From: Nannocystis punicea | GTDB taxonomy: Bacteria; Myxococcota_A; Polyangia; Nannocystales; Nannocystaceae | Assembly: GCF_026965555.1 (NCBI RefSeq) | Contig: NZ_CP114040.1 | Span: forward strand, 9,584,001-9,648,000 | Length of the DNA stretch: 64,000 bases | Direction of reading: 5' to 3' | In this document: positions 14,959-23,190 of the stretch, one piece after another | Layout: every line of letters begins with the position of its first letter | How positions within the stretch are numbered: position 1 is the first letter of the stretch | Program-made: the position numbers and the translations under genes | The notes under the pieces: generated by a model | Databases searched by the model: none | What the model was told of the DNA's origin: nothing | The model's input: the letters and a program-made list of their open reading frames with translations, nothing else

Positions 14959-16527
14959 ATGGACGCTCGACGAACCGCTGATAAAACTCTCGCCCTACTG
15001 CTCCTATTTCCCGCTTGCGTGCAGACGCAGAGCGGCCTGTCGCAGCAGCACAACGCCGACGTGGTCTTCACGGGAGTCACGACCCAGCCCAACCAGGTCA
15101 TCGACCTGTTCCTCCGCGATCGTCGGGGCGCCACCGTGGGCACCCCGCCGGCGGAGACGACCCTGCCGGTCACCGCCGCCAGCTCCGGCACCGAGACCAG
15201 CCCCGGGAGCGGCCTCTACTCCTTCACTGCCACGATTCCCGCGGCCCAGCTGCCGGCTTCCTCGTGGATCTCCCAAGCCAACGACGGCCGCGCCCAGGGC
15301 GGCCTCCGGCGCGGCGTCGGTCGCGTCGAGATCGTCGCGCGGGCCCACGGCAACGCCACCAACTTCAAGACCTACTCCGCGGCCGCGCTCGACTGCGCCG
15401 GCGTGGCCGCCAATCAGAGCGAGATCGTCAATTGCGCCGACGGCGACTCCTTCCTCGTCTACGACGACGACGGCGTCGGCCTCACCGGCGCCGCGGCCAC
15501 GGCCGCGGACTTCGTGCTGCAGCCCGGAGCGCCCTACGCGATCACGCCCGACGTCGACATGGAGGTCGGCACCTATTCAGTCCCCGGACTCACGCCCCCC
15601 GTCAACGCAGTCGTCTGTCGGCCCCACGCCGGCGCGCCCGCGACGGGTCGGCGCACCGTCGTCCTGAACCACGGCGGCTTCCTGCTCGACTGGGGCGCCC
15701 TCGATGCCTGCGTCAATTGGGCCCGCGCCGGCTGGATCGCCGCCCTCACCGCCTATCGCTACGAGCCGATCGTCCCCGACGGCTCGCCCGTCTACACATA
15801 TCCGGCCGCAGTGGCGCGGCCCGGCACCTCGGACCCCGCCGAGCTCTGCCTCGGCGAGGTCACCGACACCTTGCGCTGGCTCGACATCGTCCGCGACCGC
15901 GCCGACACCGACGACGATCAGATCCTCATGTGGGGCTATTCGCACGGCGCGTGCGTCACCCTCCGCGCCCTCGAGCAGGGCGCCGAGGTCAAGGCCGCGG
16001 TCGCCGTCTCGAGCCCCACCGAGTTCTCGCGCTGGGAGCAATACTCCGCCAACGTCGGCGATCCCACCGGCATCCACATCGCCCTCGGAGGCACTCCCGC
16101 CGCGATCCCCGACGCCTACCACGCCCGCTCGCCCGCGCGAATGGCCGTCGACCTGCAGCGCCGCGGCGACGTCAAGCTGCTGCAGATCGCCGTCGAGAAA
16201 GACACCATCGTCCCCGTCTCGCAGGGCTGCATGCTCGCCGACGCCATCGGCGCCGAGAATCACCTGATGCTCCCCGGCGGCGACTACTCCGCGAGCACGA
16301 CCGCCCCCAACGGCGTCACCTTCGCCGGCTGCCAGCTCAGCTACATCACCTGGACCGGCGGGACCCCCGGGTGGAACAAGCGCGCTTACTACCTGCTCTA
16401 CGAAAACATCACCCCCTGGGACGGCCACCTCTATTTCGGCTACACCACCCCTCCCGCCCCCGGCCAATCGTGGGACCTCCCGCTCAACAAGGGCATCCGC
16501 GACTTCCTCCTCGCCTCGTTCCCCTGA
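14959..16527 (+). CDS. Lipoprotein alpha/beta hydrolase (peptidase S9/acyl-hydrolase-like)
   Basis: A 522-residue predicted lipoprotein with signal LALLLLFPAC (Cys20). Residues ~30-210 form an N-terminal beta-rich domain with VVFTGVTTQPNQVIDLF. The C-terminal half is an alpha/beta hydrolase: oxyanion strand VVLNHGG (234-240), nucleophile S328 in WGYSHGA, a likely Asp in VEKDTIVPVSQ and a likely His in PWDGHLYFGY. The fold resembles prolyl-oligopeptidase-type and dienelactone-type hydrolases; the substrate is unknown. It should act in the periplasm or at the surface. An 8-bp hairpin follows 50 bp downstream. Much longer in-frame open sequence upstream belongs to the shadow of the preceding gene and is rejected. 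Confidence 0.82.
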   Translation: MDARRTADKTLALLLLFPACVQTQSGLSQQHNADVVFTGVTTQPNQVIDLFLRDRRGATVGTPPAETTLPVTAASSGTETSPGSGLYSFTATIPAAQLPASSWISQANDGRAQGGLRRGVGRVEIVARAHGNATNFKTYSAAALDCAGVAANQSEIVNCADGDSFLVYDDDGVGLTGAAATAADFVLQPGAPYAITPDVDMEVGTYSVPGLTPPVNAVVCRPHAGAPATGRRTVVLNHGGFLLDWGALDACVNWARAGWIAALTAYRYEPIVPDGSPVYTYPAAVARPGTSDPAELCLGEVTDTLRWLDIVRDRADTDDDQILMWGYSHGACVTLRALEQGAEVKAAVAVSSPTEFSRWEQYSANVGDPTGIHIALGGTPAAIPDAYHARSPARMAVDLQRRGDVKLLQIAVEKDTIVPVSQGCMLADAIGAENHLMLPGGDYSASTTAPNGVTFAGCQLSYITWTGGTPGWNKRAYYLLYENITPWDGHLYFGYTTPPAPGQSWDLPLNKGIRDFLLASFP

Positions 16528-16577
16528 CGATTCACGGGTCGCCCCGCGTATCGATTCGGCCCACGCACGGGAGCCCT

Positions 16578-16604
16578 CGAGAGCCGGCGTCGCGGGGGCT
16601 CTCG
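16578..16604. terminator. Hairpin downstream of the hydrolase gene
   Basis: CGAGAGCC (16578-16585) and GGCTCTCG (16597-16604) give an 8-bp GC-rich stem with an 11-base loop, followed by GTCTTC rather than a T-tract. The placement 50 bp past a stop and 130 bp before the next start fits a terminator. Confidence 0.5.
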
Positions 16605-16733
16605 GTCTTCGGGCAGCGCTGAACGCAGAGAGCTGGGCGCTCCGCCCCAGTGAAGCAACTGCACCCCCCAGGATCGCCCGCGCCGTTCGCGCGATTGCGA
16701 CGGCCACCGCGCCTGGGTATCGTCCGCGCCGCG

Positions 16734-17750
16734 ATGCGCAAACTGACCGAGTTGCCGAGCGAGGCGGACGCCGGGCATCTGGTGGATCGATTGCTGGTCG
16801 CCGGGATCGACAGCGAGATCCGCACGCGCGCGCCCTGGGAGGTATGGGTCCTCGACGACGACGACCTGCCCAGGGCGGCGCAGCTCATCGCCGACTTCAA
16901 GCCCGGCGAGCGCGCGCCCGACGTCGTGCGCGCAGCCGCGGAGCTCCGCAAGGAGCGGGAGCGCCGACAATCGCGGGCCGGCCGGCGGATGGTCGTCGTC
17001 GCGGACCGCTGGCGCGGCGGGTCGGTCGACACGCTCGGGCCCGTCACCTTGTTCCTCGTCGTCGGCTCCGTGCTCGTCGCGCTGTACAGCGACTTCGGCG
17101 ATCCGGCGACGATGACGATCCAGAACCTGAGCATCGAGCCGTGGGACTCGTACGAATTCCTGGGCAAGGTGCAGGACGGCGAGGTGTGGCGGCTCGTCAC
17201 GCCGATGTTCATTCACTTCGGCCCGCTGCACCTGCTGTTCAATTGCATGTGGGCGTGGCAGCTCGGGCGGCAGATCGAGCACAACCACGGCCCGCTGACG
17301 ATGATCGGGCTGGTGCTGCTCAGCGAGATCCCCGGCGGCCTCGGCCAGTACCTCGTCACCGGGCCGAACTTCGGCGGGATGTCGGGCGTCGTCTACGGCC
17401 TGTTCGGGTTCGTGTGGATGCAAGCGCGCTACGCCCCGGCCCGCGGCTACCAAATCGACGACCGCACCACGGCGATGATCATGGTGTGGTTCGTGGCCTG
17501 CGCGACCGGCCTGCTGGGACCGATCGCCAACATCGGCCACGCCGGCGGCCTGGTCGCGGGCCTGCTCGCCGGCCTCCCGGCCTACGTCGGTCACCTGCGC
17601 GACCGCATCGAGGAGCCGGAATTCGCGGCCGGCAATTGGGCCAGCATCAACGTCCGCGGCGGTCGTCGGCTCGCCCGCCAGTTCTTCACGCCCTACGTCC
17701 CGCTGTGGTTCTTGCTGCTCGCAGTCGTCGTGATCGCGCTCGATTTGTGA
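16734..17750 (+). CDS. Rhomboid family intramembrane serine protease
   Basis: A 338-residue rhomboid. Residues 1-60 resemble the cytoplasmic domain of GlpG-type proteases, followed by a charged linker and six or so hydrophobic segments (first ~103-118). Catalytic residues are S217 in NFGGMSGVVYGLFG and H269 in NIGHAGGLVAGLLAG; the oxyanion-hole residues N170 and the preceding HFGPLHLLFN are present. It cleaves single-pass membrane proteins within or near their transmembrane segment. The ATG chosen begins MRKLTELPSEADAGHLV; an upstream in-frame ATG adds a Pro/Arg-rich 28 residues. Its stop lies 15 bp from the stop of the convergent lipoprotein gene. Confidence 0.92.
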   Translation: MRKLTELPSEADAGHLVDRLLVAGIDSEIRTRAPWEVWVLDDDDLPRAAQLIADFKPGERAPDVVRAAAELRKERERRQSRAGRRMVVVADRWRGGSVDTLGPVTLFLVVGSVLVALYSDFGDPATMTIQNLSIEPWDSYEFLGKVQDGEVWRLVTPMFIHFGPLHLLFNCMWAWQLGRQIEHNHGPLTMIGLVLLSEIPGGLGQYLVTGPNFGGMSGVVYGLFGFVWMQARYAPARGYQIDDRTTAMIMVWFVACATGLLGPIANIGHAGGLVAGLLAGLPAYVGHLRDRIEEPEFAAGNWASINVRGGRRLARQFFTPYVPLWFLLLAVVVIALDL

Positions 17751-17765
17751 GCGGCGCGTCGCGCC

Positions 17766-18575
17766 TCACGGACAGATCTGGTTCATCGCCGGGCAATAGT
17801 CGGCCACCACCTCGCCGGCGATGTCCCAGCCGTCGGCCTTGAAGGCGATCGTGAACGAGACGTGGGAGTCGGGCATGACCGGTGTCGCCTCGGGGTCGCA
17901 CCAGAGGACGTCGTCCTCGGAAAAACCACCGTCGTACTCGAGGATCGTGATCTCGCCGGTGATGTTCGCGAACTCGTTGTCGAAGCGCACCTCCACCTCG
18001 GCGGGGCCGGTGCCGATGAAGTCGTTCGGCCACATGTCCATGTACATGCTGACCGAGATCTTCATGTAGTCGGGGCCTTCCATCTCGAACGATGGCGTCC
18101 CCACGCTGGACGCCTCGGGATACAGGTACAGGAACAGCGCCCCGCCGCATTCGCCGCCCGAGACGCTGTAGGCGGCCCAGGGCAGGGTCCTCGCGCCGAC
18201 CGGCGTCTGGGCCTGCACGGTCGACGTCGGCTCGGCCGGAGCGACGCAGCACGGCCCCGGCTCGCCGGTCGTGCTGCCCTCCGTGTCCGTCGATTCCCCG
18301 CTCGAGGTGTCGCCGGTCGTCGAGGTCACCGGCATCGGGCCCGTGGTCGACGACTCCACCCCCGTGCTGTCGATCGTCGTGGACCCATCGGTGGTCGGCG
18401 CGCCTGTGGTCGGCACGGCCGTCGTCGACGCCGTGCTCGTCGACGACGAGGTCGTCGTGTCCGTCGACGCAGTGGTCGTGCTCGTCGGATCGGGGTCCGT
18501 CGCGGTCGAATCGTCCTGCGGCGCCCCTGGCCCGCAGGCCGCCAACATCAGCCAACAAAGTGCGTATCGCTGCAT
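17766..18575 (-). CDS. Lipoprotein with long Thr/Ser linker and a beta-rich domain
   Basis: A 269-residue predicted lipoprotein from ATG 18573-18575 (MQRYALCWLMLAAC, lipobox MLAAC, Cys14). The linker (residues ~20-110) is almost entirely Thr, Ser, Asp, Gly and Pro. The C-terminal ~150 residues contain CCVAPAEPTSTVQAQTPVG, FLYLYPEASS and VRFDNEFANITGEITI, consistent with a beta-sandwich of unknown family. An upstream in-frame ATG would bury the signal peptide and is rejected. The 5' flank is AT-rich (ATTTTTTGTAATATAG near 18574-18590), a plausible promoter. Confidence 0.75.
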   Translation of the reverse strand: MQRYALCWLMLAACGPGAPQDDSTATDPDPTSTTTASTDTTTSSSTSTASTTAVPTTGAPTTDGSTTIDSTGVESSTTGPMPVTSTTGDTSSGESTDTEGSTTGEPGPCCVAPAEPTSTVQAQTPVGARTLPWAAYSVSGGECGGALFLYLYPEASSVGTPSFEMEGPDYMKISVSMYMDMWPNDFIGTGPAEVEVRFDNEFANITGEITILEYDGGFSEDDVLWCDPEATPVMPDSHVSFTIAFKADGWDIAGEVVADYCPAMNQICP

Positions 18576-19179
18576 TTTTTGTAATATAGCATTCGCGCAG
18601 GCAGAGCTCATGGCGCCCGCGTGGGCGTCCGACACGGGCCTCGTGCCTTGCTTCACGCGGCGGGCCGGCGAAGCCAGGCTTCACTCGACGGATCCATCCC
18701 GGCCTGGCCACCGCGCCGGCACTGCACACACTCGCGCTCGACGCGGCCCCCGGATCTCCGGGGGCGGTGCTCGCCGCCGTGCCCGTGCCCTCGGCGCAGC
18801 GCCGTCGCCTCGGCTCCGGACAGGGGTCGCACGCGGTCTCGCGATGGGTCGCCCCGGGCGCCTACATCGACCGCTCGCGACTACAGGCGATCCTCCGCGC
18901 CGTCGTCTCGAGGGCAGGCGCAGCAGTCCGCGCCCGTGACAGCGAGATCGCTCGCGAGAGGACATGGCGCAAGGGCCATGTCCTTCGCGACCCCTGCGCC
19001 CGCGCTTCCCCGAGGCCTGGCGCCGGACGGCCGAATTTCGCCGGTTTTCTCGCGTTCGAGCGCCTCCGCGCCGCGCCGCGTCGAATCATTGCCGCGAACT
19101 GACCATGCGACTATTTTTTTGATCGCTCGGCCAAACCTGCGCGAATCCACGCGCCTGGGCCGGCATCGAGGAGACCCCC
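18576..19179. other. 600-bp divergent intergenic region
   Basis: It separates a minus-strand lipoprotein gene from a plus-strand hydrolase gene. Open frames here are Arg/Ala/Ser-rich and lack ribosome sites, so none is called. It contains the 10-bp-stem GGACATGGC hairpin at 18959-18984, and an ACTATTTTTTTGAT stretch near 19109-19122 that could be part of a promoter for the hydrolase gene. Confidence 0.4.
18959..18984. repeat. Perfect 10-bp-stem hairpin of the GGACATG family
   Basis: AGGACATGGC (18959-18968) pairs with GCCATGTCCT (18975-18984) around GCAAGG. It is the longest stem of the family in this window and, unlike most copies, sits in a divergent region rather than between converging gene ends. 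Confidence 0.7.
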
Positions 19180-20019
19180 ATGTCGAAATCCATCCCCATC
19201 GTCCTCGTCCTGGCGGCGCTCGCCGGCTGTGGTGATTCAGGCCAGCCGGCCCGGGCCATCGACGCCTGGTTCGTCGCCAGCGACGGCGTCGATCTGCACT
19301 ACATCGAATACGCCGGCGACGGCAGCCCGGTCGTCCTGCTGCACGGGTACACCAGCACCGGGGCCGCGACCTGGCAGGCGACCGGCGTCGCCGAGGCGCT
19401 GGCGGAGCGCCACCGCGTCATCGTCCTCGACCAGCGCGGCCACGGCGACAGCGACAAGCCGCACGACCCGGCCGCCTACGGCGGGCGCATGCTCACCGAC
19501 ATCGTCGAATTGATGGACCACCTCGACATCGCCCGGGCCCACGTCGCCGGCTACTCCATGGGGGGCTGGATCACCGGCGTGCTGCTGGACGTCGCGCCGC
19601 AGCGGTTCATCACGGCCACCTTCGGCGGCGCCGGCGTGACCGAGACCGACGAGGCGCTGCGGGCCGCCGCCGAGGCGCTCGACCCGGTCGGCGTCGACCC
19701 CGAGGAGGCCGAGCTGCTGAAGATGCTCGAGGAGGGCACGATCGGCCCGCCGGAGCTCGACCAGGCCGCGATGGAGGCGCTGGCGGTCGGCTGGGGCGAG
19801 TGGGGCCCGCCGCCGGTCGACCTCTCCGGCGTCGAGTTCCCGGTGCTCGCGGTCAACGGCGAGTTCGATCGGCCGTACTCGAACACGGTGCGCATGGTCC
19901 GGGAGCTGCCGCGCTTCACCAGCGCGGTGGTCCCCGGCAGGTCGCACCTCACCACGCTCATCGACCCGATGTTCCGCGACGTGATCGTCGAATTCATCGA
20001 CGCCCACGACGGCGAATGA
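19180..20019 (+). CDS. Lipoprotein alpha/beta-fold hydrolase
   Basis: A 279-residue alpha/beta hydrolase with a lipoprotein signal (VLVLAALAGC, Cys17). The fold is canonical: VVLLHGYTSTG for the oxyanion hole, HRVIVLDQRGHGDSDKP, nucleophile in AGYSMGGW (Ser at about 127), Asp in VNGEFDRPYS and His in GRSHLTTL. Similar to haloperoxidase/esterase-type hydrolases; substrate unknown. The ATG is preceded by GAGGAGACC. It converges with a TetR gene whose stop is 4 bp away. Confidence 0.88.
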   Translation: MSKSIPIVLVLAALAGCGDSGQPARAIDAWFVASDGVDLHYIEYAGDGSPVVLLHGYTSTGAATWQATGVAEALAERHRVIVLDQRGHGDSDKPHDPAAYGGRMLTDIVELMDHLDIARAHVAGYSMGGWITGVLLDVAPQRFITATFGGAGVTETDEALRAAAEALDPVGVDPEEAELLKMLEEGTIGPPELDQAAMEALAVGWGEWGPPPVDLSGVEFPVLAVNGEFDRPYSNTVRMVRELPRFTSAVVPGRSHLTTLIDPMFRDVIVEFIDAHDGE

Positions 20020-20023
20020 GCGC

Positions 20024-20695
20024 TCACCGCCGCTTGCGTCGGGCCGGGCCCTTCGAGCGCACGGTGTCGTCGGGCGTCGCGCGGGTGGCCGCCTCGAACA
20101 GCGCCACCGCCTCGCGCGACGCCTCGGCGAGGTCGACCGCGGCGCCGTAGGTCGCGCGCTGGATCAGCACGCCGTCGATCACCGAGCGCACCGCCACCGC
20201 CATCGCTCGCGGCGTGAACCGGCGGAACTCCCCGTCCGCCTGCCCCTGGCGGAAGATCGCCTGCAGGAACTCGAGCCCCGGCTCGTACGTGCGCGCGTCG
20301 AGCACTTGCTGCCCGGTGTGGGTGCGCAGGCCGTTCCAGATCTCCAGCAGCGCCACCGCCTCCTGGCCGTGGTCGGCGATGAACGCGATGCTGCCCTCGA
20401 TGTACGCCCGCAGCTTGCCCGCCGCCCGCGGCTGGGCCTCGACGGTCGCCAGCACCTTGCCGGCCACCTTCGTCATCACCGAGGTGTAGACCTGGGCGAT
20501 CAGCTCGTCCTTGCCCGCGAAGTGGTACGAGATGACGCCCTTGCTGATCCCCGCCCGCTCGGCGATGCTCGCCAGCGAGGCCTGCGCGTACCCGAGGCTG
20601 GCGATGATCTCGATCGTGCACTGCACGATCTGGGCGCGGCGCGCTTCTTCGACGAACGACCGCGGCGCGTCGCTCGAACCGGCTCGGGGCGGCAT
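20024..20695 (-). CDS. TetR family transcriptional regulator
   Basis: A 223-residue TetR-type repressor. The helix-turn-helix is at ~35-60 (ASLASIAERAGISKGVISYHF), followed by KDELIAQVYTSVM, characteristic of the family. The start MPPRAGSSDAP places the HTH at the usual depth; a longer frame adds 48 Arg-rich residues and is rejected. The C-terminal ligand domain resembles those of the AcrR type, and the last residues are strongly basic (KGPARRKRR). The target is not obvious: the nearest gene on its 5' side starts on the opposite flank, so autoregulation or control of the convergent hydrolase are guesses. Confidence 0.88.
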   Translation of the reverse strand: MPPRAGSSDAPRSFVEEARRAQIVQCTIEIIASLGYAQASLASIAERAGISKGVISYHFAGKDELIAQVYTSVMTKVAGKVLATVEAQPRAAGKLRAYIEGSIAFIADHGQEAVALLEIWNGLRTHTGQQVLDARTYEPGLEFLQAIFRQGQADGEFRRFTPRAMAVAVRSVIDGVLIQRATYGAAVDLAEASREAVALFEAATRATPDDTVRSKGPARRKRR

Positions 20696-20930
20696 GGCCC
20701 CCGCAAGGTGACACGCCGGCGCGACGGAGAGCAAGGGCGCGCGGCTCGCAAGCCGTCGCCGCGCGCGGCGGCCCCAGGCACGGCCGCGCATTCGCCTCGC
20801 CCGACGCGACGCGCCGGCCTCGGAGCGCCGGACGGCCACGACCGGCTCGCCGCTCCCTTGCGACCTGGTACCGACATTCGCCGAGGGCGACCTCGCGGAC
20901 GCGGCGCCGCATTGTCGACACCCCGCAGTG

Positions 20931-21536
20931 CTACGAATCGCCGAACTCGGCGACGACGACCACGAGGCGCCACCGCGCCTCGCCTGGCGCCTCGTAGCCG
21001 AGCACCGCGTGCGCGGCCTTGCCGTCGAGCGTGCACACCCTCCCGGGCCGCGGCGCGATCATCACCCCCCCGACTCGCGCCACGGTCGCTCGCGCGTCCG
21101 CTCGCGGCGCGCTCGCCAGCCCACGCGCGGCCCCGCGAGGGAACACCACCAGCTCGCCCCCGCGGGCCTCGGCGGGGAAGTCGAGGAACACCACGCTCGT
21201 CCGCAGCGGCGCAGCCCCGGCGAAGCGCCCGGCCTCGGGCCGACGATCGACGTGCGGCCGCAGCAGGAACGAGTCGGCCTCGGTCGGCGGCGTCTCGTTG
21301 ACGGCGAGCACCAGCAACGGCGGCCGCGGATCGCCGAGGCGACGCACGACCTCGGCGAGGGCGGGCAGCTCCGCGTCGAGGACCGCCCGCGCGGCGTCGT
21401 CGGCGATCTCGCGCAGCAGGCCGCGCGTCCGCGGATCGCTCTGCGCCACCGGATGAGGTCCGAGCGCGGGCCGCAGCGCCGCGGCCAGCTCCGCCGGCTG
21501 CGGGACGACATCCTCGACCACGATCGGCGGTACCAT
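20931..21536 (-). CDS. 2OG-Fe(II) dioxygenase-like protein
   Basis: A 201-residue protein with prolyl-4-hydroxylase-type iron ligands: H-x-D in LRPHVDRR (about residues 105-107) and the distal His in GKAAHAVLGY, with a downstream Arg (ARWRL) that could bind 2-oxoglutarate. Strands around SVVFLDFPAEARGGELVVFP and PGRVCTLDG fit the jelly-roll. The ATG at 21534-21536 has a GAGG 8 bases upstream; an ATG 15 bp further out overlaps the start of the divergent methyltransferase gene. Back-to-back arrangement with that gene suggests a shared promoter and perhaps a shared pathway. Confidence 0.75.
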   Translation of the reverse strand: MVPPIVVEDVVPQPAELAAALRPALGPHPVAQSDPRTRGLLREIADDAARAVLDAELPALAEVVRRLGDPRPPLLVLAVNETPPTEADSFLLRPHVDRRPEAGRFAGAAPLRTSVVFLDFPAEARGGELVVFPRGAARGLASAPRADARATVARVGGVMIAPRPGRVCTLDGKAAHAVLGYEAPGEARWRLVVVVAEFGDS

Positions 21537-21549
21537 CGGCGACCTCGCC

Positions 21550-23154
21550 ATGACCGAGCCTACCAGCGATCCCGAGCGCGGCGCCTGGCTCGCGCGCATG
21601 GGCCGGGCCCTCGCCGGCCACGGCCCGGTCCAGCTCGAATTCTCGCACCGCCTCGCCCCCGGGGACGTGCGCGCCCGGGGCCGCTTCACCGGCTGGCTCG
21701 CCGGGACCGATCGCCGGTCCCTCGCGCCGATCGCCGCGCTCCTGCGCGACCTGGGCGCCCCCGACGTGGTGCTCGCGGCCCAGCGCGCCGAGGAGCCCGT
21801 CCCCGCGCGCCAGGGCGTCGCCATCGCCATCGCCGACCCCAGCGAATCGCCCGAGTTCCGCTTCTATCGCCACGGCCGCGCTGCCTCCACCCTCGCCGAG
21901 CGATACGACGCCTGGCGCTGGCGACCTGGCCGAACAGCCAGGTGCTCGCGCTACGACTTTCACTTCGTCCCCGACCCCGAGCGCGATCCGCTGACCCTCG
22001 TCCGCCCCGAGCACCGCGACGGCCTCGCCGACCTCCTCGCCGACGATCGCTTCCGCCGGCTCTCCGGCTTCTGGTCGCGCGAGGACGACGGCGCAGTCGT
22101 TCAGCTCGACCTGGCGCTCCCGTGGCTGCCGCGCGCCGGCGCGTTGCCGGGCCTGCGCGCCCTGGCGCGGCAGATCGGCGCGCCCGAGGGGCCCTGGCTC
22201 GACCTGCCGATCCGTCACCTGGCCCTTGCGACAGCCGGCCACCCGCCGACGCTCACGCTCTACGTCCAGGCCCCGCTGCGCGGACCGTGGCCCGCCGACG
22301 AGGACGCGCTGCAAGCGGGCGTCGTCGCCGGCGCACGCGCCCTGCAGACCGCCGTCGAGGCCGAGCTCTCGCGCCTCCCGCAGCTCCCGCCGCCCCTCGC
22401 CCCCGAGCGCTCCGAACTCGACGGCTTCTACGGCGGCGCGGTCGATCGCTGGCGGGCGATCCTCGGCGAGGATCTGCATTATCACGCGGGCATCTTCGCC
22501 GACCCCGACGTCGATCCCGACGACGCGACCTTCACCGCGGCCTCGCGCCGGGCGGTCACCGAGCTGTACGAACATTTGCCAGCCGGCGGGCGGATCTACG
22601 ACGTCGGCTGCGGCTGGGGCGGGCCGCAGGCGATGATCGTCCGCGACCTCCGGGCGCAGTGCCTCGGGCTCACCGTCAGCCGCGGCCAATGGCAGCACAT
22701 CCGCGCGGCCGGCCTCCCCGTCCGCTGGGGCGACGCCGAATCGACGCTCCCCCCGGGCCGCTTCGACGCCGCGCTCCTGCTCGAGTCGCTGAGCCACATC
22801 CGCGACAAGGAGCGGCTGCTGCAGGTCCTGCGGGCTTCGTGCCGCCGCCTGGTGATGCGCGTCAATTGCCAGGACGCCGCGCCGCCGGGCCCGGCCTTCG
22901 CCGGCTCGATGCACATGATCTCCTCCGCGCAATTGCGCCGATCTCTGGAGGCGTCCGGCTGGCGGATCGTGCACTGGCGCGATCGCCGGCGCGAGGCCCT
23001 GCCCTCGGTCCGCGGCTGGCACCGCCGCCTGTCGGCGCTGCCGCCCACCGACGACGCCCACGTCGAGGCGCTGCGGACCTGGTGCGCGCGGGTGATGAAG
23101 ATGCCCCGCGCCTGGGCCGACCACAACCCGCTGATCGAGGTGGTCGCAGACTGA
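21550..23154 (+). CDS. SAM-dependent methyltransferase with unknown N-terminal half
   Basis: A 534-residue protein. The C-terminal ~250 residues are a class I methyltransferase of the cyclopropane/mycolic-acid or sarcosine-methylase type: LHYHAGIF, the SAM loop IYDVGCGWGGPQ, LGLTVSRGQW and a catalytic-domain end with WADHNPLIEVV. The N-terminal ~280 residues (HRLAPGDVRARGRFTGWLAG, YDFHFVPDPERD) belong to no family I recognise. It starts 14 bp from the divergent oxygenase gene. A 12-bp perfect hairpin begins immediately after its stop. Confidence 0.82.
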   Translation: MTEPTSDPERGAWLARMGRALAGHGPVQLEFSHRLAPGDVRARGRFTGWLAGTDRRSLAPIAALLRDLGAPDVVLAAQRAEEPVPARQGVAIAIADPSESPEFRFYRHGRAASTLAERYDAWRWRPGRTARCSRYDFHFVPDPERDPLTLVRPEHRDGLADLLADDRFRRLSGFWSREDDGAVVQLDLALPWLPRAGALPGLRALARQIGAPEGPWLDLPIRHLALATAGHPPTLTLYVQAPLRGPWPADEDALQAGVVAGARALQTAVEAELSRLPQLPPPLAPERSELDGFYGGAVDRWRAILGEDLHYHAGIFADPDVDPDDATFTAASRRAVTELYEHLPAGGRIYDVGCGWGGPQAMIVRDLRAQCLGLTVSRGQWQHIRAAGLPVRWGDAESTLPPGRFDAALLLESLSHIRDKERLLQVLRASCRRLVMRVNCQDAAPPGPAFAGSMHMISSAQLRRSLEASGWRIVHWRDRRREALPSVRGWHRRLSALPPTDDAHVEALRTWCARVMKMPRAWADHNPLIEVVAD

Positions 23155-23184
23155 GGGGCGCGGTCGTCATGGCGACCGCGCCCC
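23155..23184. terminator. 12-bp perfect hairpin between convergent genes
   Basis: GGGGCGCGGTCG (23155-23166) pairs perfectly with CGACCGCGCCCC (23173-23184) around TCATGG. It fills nearly all of the 36 bp between the methyltransferase stop and the stop of the convergent LamG protein. No T-tract in either direction. Confidence 0.7.
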
Positions 23185-23190
23185 CATGAT

